From contig NC_083581.1 in the NCBI RefSeq assembly GCF_027579695.1, positions 60,524,200 to 60,588,199 of the forward strand: DNA of 64,000 nucleotides, in the 5' to 3' direction. Both the position numbers and the translations under genes were made by a program. Shown one piece after another: positions 21,216 through 31,328 of the stretch (position 1 is the first letter of the stretch; every line of letters begins with the position of its first letter). The notes under the pieces are model-generated. The model did not search any database and was not told the origin of the DNA. It was given only the letters and a program-made list of their open reading frames with translations. This DNA comes from Neoarius graeffei (Eukaryota > Chordata > Actinopteri > Siluriformes > Ariidae).

Positions 21216-21591
21216 GGGGCAGCACGGTGGTGTAGTGGTTAGCACTGTTGCCTCACAGCAAGAAAGTCCTGGGTTCAAACCCAGTGGCCAGCGAGGGCCT
21301 TTCTGTGTGGAGTTTGCATGTTCTCCCTGTGTCCGCGTGGGTTTCCTCCGGGTGCTCCGGTTTCCCCCACAGTCCAAAGACATGCAGGTTAGGCTAACTG
21401 GTGACTCTAAATTGAGCGTAGGTGTGAATGTGAGTGTGAATGGTTGTCTGTGTCTATGTGTCAGCCCTGTGATGATCTGGCGACTTGTCCAGGGTGTACC
21501 CCGCCTCTTGCCCATAGTCAGCTGGGATAGGCTCCAGCTTGTCTGCGACCCTGTAGAACAGGATAAGCGGCTACAGATAATGGATGGATGG
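21216..21591 (+). repeat. V-SINE, full length
   Basis: Target duplication ATAATTATTAAT (21204-21215) / ATAATTACTAAT (21592-21603); ATGG-type tail. Confidence 0.88.
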
Positions 21592-21993
21592 ATAATTACT
21601 AATAAACATTTCAAATTTTGTGTGTATATATATATAAAGAGAATCAAGGCTCTGGTGAACCCTGTTAACATCCAAAGGGTCAGTGGGGACGTGGTGGAGG
21701 AATTTAAGTACCTGGGGATGTACTTGGATAATAAACTGGACTGGTCCAAAAATGTGGACACTGTGTATACAAAAAGGGCCAGAGCCATCTCTATTTTCTG
21801 AGACGGCTGAGGTCCTTGAACATCTGCCGAACGATGCTGCGGATGTTCTATGAGTCTGTGGTGGCCAGTGCCATCCTGTATGCTGTCGTCTGCTGGGGCA
21901 GCGGCTTGAAGGTGAAGGACACTAACAGACTTAGTAAGATCATCAGGAAGGCCGGCCATATCGTAGGCGTGGAACTGGACTCTCTGACAGTGG

Positions 21994-22725
21994 CAGTGGC
22001 GTGCACAGATAGACACAAGGCGGTGCTCAAGCACCTGCCCCTCTGCCCTCTGTCCAAAAAAGTGCCCTTTTGAATTTTTTTTTTTTACAGTTTATTGAGG
22101 CCAATGTCGACATGATCTTTTAGAAAAGCCGCGGCATTAAAAGCGTGTGTGAAAATAATGTCCCGATGTGTGACCCCTCCGCACACACACCGGACCTCTG
22201 TCTCTCTTGCTCTGTCACGTGAACAAGCGTGCAGTGCATTCAATGTGAGCTTGCAGCAGCATAGCGTCCTGGAAGCCACGGCCTTGTCGTAGCACAGACA
22301 ACACATCGGGCAGTCAGTCAGCTCTTCCCCTGCCCCACCAGCCAGGTAACACATGAATCGAGTGAAAATGTATTGTTTGCCCTATAAGCCCAAGCTGTAA
22401 TTATTTTGTCGTGAAATAGCCCGTCGCATACAGAAACAACTGCACATAAGTATTATATTTTTTGCTAGACCATTTTCAGATTTAGGAAAACAAAAATTTA
22501 TTTTTCTATTTTGTTCAACTAGAGATTCCTGGCAAAGTCAAAAAGCCTTGATGTAATAAATTAAGTGGTTGTTTTACACCTTTAAAAACTAAAATGGGTC
22601 AGTGGCGACCCGAACACAAGAGGAGGGTTAAATCTCAGACTTTTATAATAAGGTGTTCCACATGCGCAAAAAAGTGCCCCCCCCCCCCGAGCACTTGCCC
22701 CCCAAAATGTCTGTGCACGCCACTG
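21994..22725. mobile_element. hAT-type MITE, copy 1
   Basis: Ends CAGTGGCGTGCACAG and inverse CTGTGCACGCCACTG, perfect 8-bp target duplication GACAGTGG (21986-21993, 22726-22733). A minus-strand frame (22354-22085, MCYLAGGAGEELTDCPMC...) is also open in the sister copy at 43461-44203. Confidence 0.88.
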
Positions 22726-23033
22726 GACAGTGGTGTTAGAGAAGAGGACACTGTCCAAAATAAAAACAATCTTAGACTGTCCTTCCCACCCTGTACATGA
22801 GGACCTGATCAGCCACAGGAGCACGTTCAGTAAACGGCTGATTCTTCCACGCTGCACAACTGAGAGACACAGGAAATCATTCCTACCTGTTGCAGTCAAG
22901 CTGTACAATGCCACTGTATAACTGTGGTACACTGTCTTACCATGTATACTGTATCCTTAACTCAGGTGCAATATCTGTACTGTATATAGGAATCATTGTA
23001 TATAAAATCACTTCATTTTGCTTTTACTTAAGT

Positions 23034-24600
23034 TCATCTCATCTCATTATCTCTAGCCGCTTTATCCTGTTCTACAGGGTTGCAGGCAAGCTGGAGCCTA
23101 TCCCAGCTGACTACGTGCGAAAGGCGGGGTACACCCTGGACAAGTCGCCAGGTCATCACAGGGCTGACACATAGACACAGACAACCATTCACACTCACAT
23201 TCACACCTACGGTCAATTTAGAGTCACCAGTTAACCTAACCTGCATGTCTTTGGACTGTGGGGGAAACCGGAGCACCCGGAGGAAACCCACGCGGACATG
23301 GGGAGAACATGCAAACTCCGCACAGAAAGGCCCTCGCCGGCCCCGGGGCTCGAACCCGGACCTTCTTGCTGTGAGGCGACAGCGCTAACCACTACACCAC
23401 CGTGCCACCCGCCTTTTACTTAAGTTCATCTCATCTCATCTCATTATCTCTAGCCGCTTTATCCTTCTACAGGGTCGCAGGCAAGCTGGAGCCTATCCCA
23501 GCTGACTACGTGCGAAAGGCGGGGTACACCCTGGACAAGTCGCCAGGTCATCACAGGGCTGACACATAGACACAGACAACCATTCACACTCACATTCACA
23601 CCTACGGTCAATTTAGAGTCACCAGTTAACCTAACCTGCATGTCTTTGGACTGTGGGGGAAACCGGAGCACCCGGAGGAAACCCACGCGGACATGGGGAG
23701 AACATGCAAACTCCGCACAGAAAGGCCCTCGCCGGCCCCGGGGCTCGAACCCGGACCTTCTTGCTGTGAGGCGACAGCGCTAACCACTACACCACCGTGC
23801 CACCCGCCTTTTACTTAAGTTCATCTCATCTCATCTCATTATCTCTAGCCGCTTTATCCTTCTACAGGGTCGCAGGCAAGCTGGAGCCTATCCCAGCTGA
23901 CTACGGGCGAAAGGCGGGGTACACCCTGGACAAGTCGCCAGGTCATCACAGGGCTGACACATAGACACAGACAACCATTCACACTCACATTCACACCTAC
24001 GGTCAATTTAGAGTCACCAGTTAACCTAACCTGCATGTCTTTGGACTGTGGGGGAAACCGGAGCACCCGGAGGAAACCCACGCGGACATGGGGAGAACAT
24101 GCAAACTCCGCACAGAAAGGCCCTCGCCGGCCCCGGGGCTCGAACCCGGACCTTCTTGCTGTGAGGCGACAGCGCTAACCACTACACCACCGTGCCACCC
24201 GCCTTTTACTTAAGTTCATCTCATCTCATCTCATTATCTCTAGCCGCTTTATCCTTCTACAGGGTCGCAGGCAAGCTGGAGCCTATCCCAGCTGACTACG
24301 GGCGAAAGGCGGGGTACACCCTGGACAAGTCGCCAGGTCATCACAGGGCTGACACATAGACACAGACAACCATTCACACTCACACCTATGGTCAATTTAG
24401 AGTCACCAGTTAACCTAACCTGCATGTCTTTGGACTGTGGGGGAAACCGGAGCACCCGGAGGAAACCCACGCGGACAGGGGGAGAACATGCAAACTCCGC
24501 ACAGAAAGGCCCTCGCCGGCCCCGGGGCTCGAGCCCAGACCTTCTTGCTGTGAGGCGACAGCGTTAACCACTACACCACCATGCCACCCGCCTTTTACTT
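23034..24600 (-). repeat. Four tandem V-SINE units, about 395-bp period
   Basis: GCCTTTTACTTAAGTT recurs at 23411, 23806, 24201 and 24590 (spacings 395, 395, 389); a parent GCTTTTACTTAAGTT is at about 23020. Each unit is one SINE plus its target duplication. Units 1 and 2 share CTACGTGCGAAAGG where units 3 and 4 have CTACGGGCGAAAGG, so duplication went in steps. It sits inside the LINE 3' UTR. Confidence 0.93.
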
Positions 24601-24731
24601 AAGTTATTGAACTTATTTAAATTTATTTTATTTTTATTTATTCTTTTTTCAGACGGTTTTATCTTCTATTTTTAGACATGTTTACTTCTCTGATTCAGGA
24701 GATTGGTAGCAAATTTGAATTTCCCTCTGGG

Positions 24732-26419
24732 CATCGGCGTCGCCACCATTGAACGTGAAGGGGGCGTGTCCCCTTCACATTTCATAATTCTTCGTTTGGA
24801 CCCCTCCCACATTTAACATAAAATAGTTCACCCAGTGCCGTTTCTATTGCTTCGTGAAAGAATCCATTCCACTTGATCGATAAGAGAAAACACAGAGCAC
24901 TGAAAATCCACTCCGGGTTTTCCGGGCGCTCCCTACAACAGCTCACCGCGCGCGAGGGAAGGGAATCTCAGCGCGAGCACAGACATTTCGGTGCAGCTGC
25001 TCGAAAGTGGAGGAAGTGACGTCAGCACATTGCCACCTCACAATGTCTAGCTTTTGCTAAAACCTTATTCTTTTGTTACATGCCCTCAAAATCAACCCTA
25101 GGCCACGTTAAATTAATGTTCAGCTAAACAATGAAATAAGCTTAGCCTAATGGGGTGTTCTTGGTTGATGATGAATTGTTTGCAGTATTTGCTCCTCCCC
25201 AGACACAATGGACATAAGGACATTCTTTACAAAGAAGCAGAAGTCAGTCAGAATTTCCCCACAGGACAGGGCTTTTTTTGTCCCAATGGAAATGTTAGTT
25301 CAGTTAGCTGGCTAGTCAATGTTAGGAGATGTATCAGCTAGCTTAATGTTAGCTATCATTTAACTCAAACCCAGTAGGCCTGCCTTACTGTAATGCCAAG
25401 AATGAGGTCAAGTCTGCTCTGATGATATTTACTGATTCCCTGTTGTGATTTGAAAAACTTTTGTCTGGTCTTTGGCAGTTTTCTGGAAAGTAACGTGGGA
25501 AATCAGTGTATGGGGAAGGAATAGTAGAAAGGAAAGCAATGGAGAGAGATGGATGTTATTCCAGGTGGACTGTGAAGGAAAGGGGGATAAAAGTTATGAA
25601 GTGGTAGAACTTGTGGTGGCACCAATATAAGAAGGAGTTATATCTATAAATGTATTTGTTATACTCATCTGTAAATGTTACTGTAGTACCACCATTGCAT
25701 GTAGGTTGACAAAACTGCACTTGTTCATTGTGTGAAGTTCTCTTTTACGTGTCATTGCTTGACACGGTGTGATTTTGTGTTATGAAGACTGCATGATGCC
25801 ATGTCATTTTTGTTATGAGTATCGCTAAATCGGAAAAAAGTAAAACGCACCCACTAAAGTCACTGTTGGTGGTGAACAAAACTGCACCTGTTCATTGTGT
25901 GAAGTTGGTTTTTATGTGTCGCTGTTGCTTGACACAGTGTGATTTTGTGTTATGAAGTTTGCATGATGCCATGTCATGCCTGTTCATTGTGTGAAATTAT
26001 GAATATTCTTATTTTTAAACATACAGTTGAGTGTCACTATTGCTTGGCACAGTGGCATGTTGTGTTACATCGAAAACTAAATAAAAAAGGAAACCCAAAA
26101 TAAAAAGTAAAATGCACGCATAAAGTCATTGTTGGTGATAAATTGTGTCACATTCATCTCATTATCTTAGGCAGAGCAGTGGGTTTAAAAACAGGCTGAT
26201 GAATATATGGACTAGTTGAATGAGGACTTATTGTTGAGTCTCTAAAATAGTCATTGAATTAAGTGACTTTTGTAGGTAAAATTAGGTGTTTAACAACCTG
26301 TTAAAATACACCAGAATGCAGGAAATGGCATCTAATTAATTAAAAATTTTCTGGAGGAGGACCCCCAGACCCCCCACCAGTGTGTCCCCTCCACATTAAA
26401 AATGCTTCTGACGCCCCTG
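24732..26419 (+). mobile_element. hAT-like non-autonomous element (ZMYM/TTF-type relative), copy 1
   Basis: Ends CATCGGCGTC and inverse of CAGGGGCGTCAGAAGC, perfect 8-bp duplication CCTCTGGG (24724-24731, 26420-26427). Near 25209 a short frame reads MDIRTFFTKKQKSV, like the first residues of fish ZMYM1/TTF-type hAT transposases; no catalytic part follows. The right half has three imperfect subrepeats around CTTGTTCATTGTGTGAAGTT and TGACACxGTGTGATTTTGTG. The right end recurs inverted at 62975-64000. Confidence 0.8.
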
Positions 26420-26454
26420 CCTCTGGGGATTAATAAAGTGATTCTGATTTATTT

Positions 26455-26458
<4 letters not shown>

Positions 26459-26508
<50 letters not shown>
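26459..26508. repeat. (AC)n microsatellite
   Basis: About twenty-five AC units between a LINE end and a Tc1. Confidence 0.95.
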
Positions 26509-26509
<1 letters not shown>

Positions 26510-26512
<3 letters not shown>

Positions 26513-27958
26513 TTTCATAATTTAATTCAAAAAGGTAAACTTTCATATATTCTATATTCATTACATGTAAAGTGAAATATTTAAAGCCTTTTTTGTTTTA
26601 ATTTTGGTGATTATGGCTTATAGCTCATGAAAATCAGAAATCCAGTATCTCAAATTATTAGAATATTCCCTAAGATCAATCAAGAAAAAGGATTTACAAT
26701 ACAGAAATGTCCAACTTCTGAAAAGTATATTCATTTATACACTCATTACTTGGTTGGGGCTCCTTTCCATGAATTACTGTATCAATGCGGTGTGGCATGG
26801 AGGTGATCAGTCTGTGGCACTGCTGAGGTGTTATTGAAGCCCAGGTTGCTTTGATAGTGGCCTTCACCGTATCTGTATTTTTGGGCCGGGTGTTTCTCAT
26901 CTTCCTCTTGACAATACCCCATAGATTCTCTATGGGGTTCAGGTCAGGCAAGTTGGCTGGCCAATCAAACACAGTAATATCATGGTCAGCAAACCATTTG
27001 GTAGTAGTTTTGGCACTGTGGGTAGGTGCTAAGTCCTGCTGGAAAAGGAAATCAGCATCTCCAAAAAGCTCGTCAGCAGATGGAAGCATGAAGTGCTCTA
27101 AAATCTCCTGGTAGATGGCTGTGTTGACTTTGGACTTGATAAAATACAATGGACCAACACCAGCAGATGACATGGCACCCCAAATCATCACAGACTGTGG
27201 AAACTTCACACTGGGCTTCAAACACCTTGGATTCTGTGCCTCTCCACTCTTCCTCCAGACTCTAGAACCATGATTTCCAAATTAAATGCAAAATGTACTT
27301 TCATCTGAAAAGAGGACTTTGGACCACTGAGCAACAGTCCATTTCTTTCTCTCCTTAGCCCAGATAAGACACTTCTGACATTGTCTCTGGCTCAGGAGTA
27401 GCTTGATATTAGGAATGCGAAAGTTGTATCCCCTTTCTTGAAGATGTCTGTTCGTGATGGGTCTTGATACACTGACACCAGCCTCAGTCCACTCCTTGTG
27501 AAGCTCTCCCAAGTTCTTGAATCGACTTTTCCAGACAATCCTCTCAAGACTGCGGCCATCCCTGTTGCTTGTGCAGCTTTTCCAGCCACCCTTTTCAGCA
27601 ATGACCTTTTGTGGCTTACCCTCATTGTGAAGGGCATCAGTGATCATCTTCTGGACAACAGTCAAGTCAGCAGTCTTCCCCATGATTGTGGTTGTGTGTA
27701 CTGAACTAGCCCGAGAGATACACTGTGTTCATACTGTTTTACTCAAACTCGAAATTAAAAATTCTAATATTTTGAGATGTTTTTTTTTTGTACTGTATGC
27801 CATACTGATTAAAATTAAAATAGAAAAATGCTTGAAACATTTTAGTTTATGTGTAATGAGTCTATAATATATAACATTTTCACTTTCTTAAATAACTGAT
27901 GGAAAATATTGAACTTTTTCACAATATTCTAATTTTTTTTTTTGAGATGCACTACAGT
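26510..27958 (-). mobile_element. Tc1-like transposon, left end lost
   Basis: The right end (ATTCTAATTTTT then GAGATGCACTA) is the known CAGTGCATCTCAAAA-type terminal repeat; the left one is missing next to the AC microsatellite. Transposase parts: MGKTADLTVVQKMITDAL (27683), SKVLFSDESTF (near 27290) and MIWGAMSSAGVGPLYF to FQQDLAPTHSAK and NPIENLWGIVKRKM (27221-26694). All three catalytic positions can be seen, but the frame is broken between the two pieces. It ends about 96 bp upstream of the ICMT start codon. Confidence 0.88.
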
Positions 27959-28015
27959 ATATAATAATCTCGAGTCACAGCAGCCCCGCCTTCTGAATTT
28001 ATTGAGTGCGAATTG

Positions 28016-28025
28016 TCTCGCGAGA
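28016..28025. promoter_or_regulatory. TCTCGCGAGA core-promoter motif of ICMT
   Basis: Perfect palindrome TCTCGCGAGA 28 bases before the ICMT ATG, in a short CpG-rich stretch (27961-28060) without TATA. This motif (bound by BANP) marks many vertebrate housekeeping promoters and works close to the start site. Site seen; binding inferred from the motif. Confidence 0.75.
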
Positions 28026-28053
28026 TTTCGCACGAGATCTCCCTGTTTTCAAC

Positions 28054-28272
28054 ATGGCAGGCAGTAAGTTGGTGCTGGAAGGGAGGATAAGTATTACAAG
28101 CTTTCTTTTAGGACTTGGCGTGATAATAATTCCCCTGTTTGTAAACTTTGGCTCCCATGTTGACTGGATATTCGATTACCTCAGCGGTGTAAACGGGAAA
28201 ATAGCCATTGCGCTTTATATTACAGTTATCAACGGCTTCCTGCTAATAATTTACAAGGGACCTCTGTACAAG
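28054..28272 (+). CDS. icmt: icmt exon 1
   Basis: 73 codons from MAGSKLVLEGRIS to KGPLYK, donor AAG|GTAAGA, phase 0. Encodes the divergent N-terminal membrane helices. The start is the first ATG after the CpG-rich promoter. Confidence 0.96.
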
Positions 28273-28551
28273 GTAAGAGTGAGAGATAAACAGGCTGTGT
28301 GTTATATTTATACTCTCTGTAATTGGATCAGTATCATCACGACGATGAAGCTGTATTGTTCCTTTGGAATGACTTCATTTTCTAGGAAAAATAAAAGCTT
28401 TAGCTAATGTTTCGTGAGGATCAGCAGATTAACCTGAACTGTCCTGCTGCCAGTGTGTAAGTGGACATAATCCACTTTAAATGGATTTGGCTAACTGGCG
28501 AGTCATGGAGACAAGTAGATGTGTTGTTTAGCCTGTACTTTCTGTGCACAG

Positions 28552-28608
<57 letters not shown>

Positions 28609-31297
28609 TTGTGCAAAAGTCTTAGGCACCCTATTTTTTTTCTTTATACAAACTTTGCTATAGATTTCTATTTTATGACTTCTACACTACCGTTCAAAAG
28701 TTTGGGGTCACCCAGACAATTTTGTGTTTTCCATGAAAAGTCACACTTTTTTATTTACCACCATAAAATATAGTCAAGACATTTTTCTGAGCATTTAATC
28801 GACCCCACAAATGTGATGCTCCAGAAACTCAATCTGCTCAAAGGAAGGTCAGTTTTATAGCTTCTCTAAAGAGCTCAACTGTTTTCAGCTGTGCTAACAT
28901 GATTGTACAAGGGTTTTCTAATCATCCATTAGCCTTCTGAGGCAATGAGCAAACACATTGTACCATTAGAACACTGGAGTGAGAGTTGCTGGAAATGAGC
29001 CTCTATACACCTATGGAGATATTGCACCAAAAACCAGACACTCGGGCCCTGTCCACACGGCAACGGATTCAGGTGAATCTGATAAAATTGTTTATCGTTT
29101 CGGCCTGGCGTCCACACGGCACCGGCGTTTTGGGTGCCCCAAAACGAAATCTTTTGAGAACGGGTTCCAGAGTGGAAAAATCTGGCAACGGCGCCGTTGC
29201 GAAGTCGTCTGGATGAGTAGAACGGATTTGTTTATGATGACGTCACGACCACATGACTGTCAGTGCTTCACGCCGGGTAGAAGTGTAACGAACTCGATGC
29301 GAGTTGTCAACAAATCCTATAACTTGGTTCATGAAACGCGCTTGCAAAATATTTTCACTGTGAATATTTATTGTGTAATGGTGCAAAGTGAGAGAGAGTG
29401 AAGTCTTTAGTCCAAACACTGCATAAGCAGTACCAAACCGCGCACTGCCCGTGCGCTTTCCAAAAACAAAAACAATCCCGCCAGCAAAAATAGGGAAAAA
29501 AAAAAAAAAGGCGCGATCTCACCTCTTCAGATGTTGGTTTAAGTCCAACAATACAGTCCTCAAAAAGGGCGTAGAAGAACAAAGTAATCCATCAACGTGT
29601 AGCATTCAATTTATTCCGGACCATTAAAGAATTCTGGAGGATATCAGAATGTTGGCCTACCGGCTTCCATCTACCCCCGTTCATTCCTCTTTCCGCATCT
29701 TTCGTTTTGTGCTACTGATTAATAATCAAAACTTTGTGGCTGATGCTACAGAAGAAGGGGTTTATGCGCATGCGTCTACTTCTATTGTTCTGGTGTCTCC
29801 GATGGGACCGTCTTACAGCGCACGTAGAGGTGTGGCATGTGTATTGCATCGTTTTCAGCAAGTGTTGCGTTGCCATATGTACCTGATATTTTACTGATCC
29901 GTTGCCCATGTGGACGCGATATTTAAAAAAAAAATCTCGTTGCCGTTGTCGTGTGGATGTAGTAGAATTTAGCTAGAATAGTCATTTACCACATTAGCAA
30001 TGTATAGAGTGTATTTCTGATTAGTTTAAAGTGATCTTCATTGAAAAGAACAGTGCTTTTCTTTCAAAAATAAGGAAATTTCAAAGTGACCCCAAACTTT
30101 TGAACGGTAGTGTACATTATTGAGTCAGTCCAAATGTTCATTTTCCAGCACAAAATGCATTGTTACAGAAAATAAATGTTTGTATCTGAGCAGCATATTA
30201 CATAAGATACCACTTTTCAGATTAAAAAAGAAAACATAATGAAGGCTACTGGGTTTTGGTGCAAAATTAAATTAAGACGCGAGTGTGACAAAGTGTCCAG
30301 AAGAACTGTGGCTGGTTCTGTAAGACGCTCAGTAAAACCTACAGCTCATTTCCTTATAAAACTGCGTGCTCACTGTACCTGAGACTACTTTTTTTTTTTT
30401 AAACAAAGGGTCATCTCACACCAAATATGAACTTTGTTTCATTTATTATGGCTTACTGTTTATAGTATAATTTTTTTTTATTTTGAAACACTTCATTTCA
30501 TTATTTTGAAGCCATTTTTGGTCTACGGCATTTCTTTACACGTGACCTAAGAAATTTTAAAGGAACAGTCCACCGTACTTCCATAATGAAATATGCTCTT
30601 ATCTGAATTGAGACGAGCTGCTCCGTACCTCTCCGAGCTTTGCGCGACCTCCCAGTCAGTCAGACGCAGTCAGACGCGCTGTCACTCCTGTTAGCAATGT
30701 AGCTAGGCTCAGTATGGCCAATGGTATTTTTTGGGGCTGTAGTTAGATGTGACCAAACTCTTCCGCGTTTTTCTTGTTTACATAGGTTTATATGACCAGT
30801 GACATGAAACAAGTTCAGTTACACAAATTGAAACGTAGCGATTTTCTATGCTATGGAAAGTCCGCACTATAATGACAGGCGTACTAACACCTTCTGCGCG
30901 CTTCGGCAGCGCATTGATATCTGAGCTCCGTATCAATGCGCTGCCGAAGCGCGCAGAAGGTGTTAGTACGCCTGTCATTATAGTGCGTACTTTCCATAGC
31001 ATAGAAAATCGCTACGTTTCAATTTGTGTAACTGAACTTTGTTTCATGTCACTGGTCATATAAACCTATGTAAACAGGAAAAACGTGAAAGAGTTTGGTC
31101 GCATCTAACTACAGCCCCAAAAAATACCATTGGCCATACTGAGCCTAGCTACATTGCTAACAGGAGTGACAGCGCGTCTGACTGCGTCTGACTGACTGGG
31201 AGGTCGCGCAAAGCTCGGAGAGGTACGGAGCAGCTCGTCTCAATTCAGATAAGGGCATATTTCATTATGGAAGTACGGTGGACTGTTCCTTTAAGAG

Positions 31298-31328
<31 letters not shown>

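Larger units (their letters stand above)
21630..26457 (+). mobile_element. LINE (L2/CR1-like) 3' end, split by three later insertions
   Basis: Pieces in order: 21640-21993 gives VEEFKYLGMYLDNKLDW, then (shifted frame) TMLRMFYESVVASAILYAVV; 22734-23030 gives HPVHEDLISHRSTFSKRLI and TERHRKSFLPVAVKLYN; 24601-24731 and 26428-26457 give the 3' UTR ending GGATTAATAAAGTGATTCTG. These are the C-terminal end and 3' terminus of an L2/CR1-type LINE. Insertions: hAT MITE 21994-22725, SINE array 23034-24600, hAT-like element 24732-26419. The frame is broken. Confidence 0.75.
28604..31303. mobile_element. Outer Tc1 in icmt intron 1, split by two insertions
   Basis: The left end (TTGTGCAAAAGTCTTAGGCA) is a known fish Tc1 terminal repeat; at 30270-30400 the 3' part (AAGTGTCCAGAAGAACTGTG and TTATAAAACTGC) of the same family continues. 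The right end (GTGACCTAAGA ... GAGTACTGTG) is broken by the palindrome at 30561-31290. No transposase frame remains. Confidence 0.65.

Noticed and set aside
23034-24600. Regular repeat array that could suggest a CRISPR or a gene-cluster repeat
   Set aside because: The units are 395-bp SINE plus TSD, without spacers; the genome is eukaryotic.
28519-28606. Possible signal-peptide-like ORF with Leu-Ser-Leu and Thr-His runs
   Set aside because: Translation of a (CT)n(AC)n microsatellite.
30778-31063. Two overlapping mirror ORFs (MLWKVRTIMTGVLTPSARFG on both strands)
   Set aside because: Produced by the palindrome; no similarity to a protein family.
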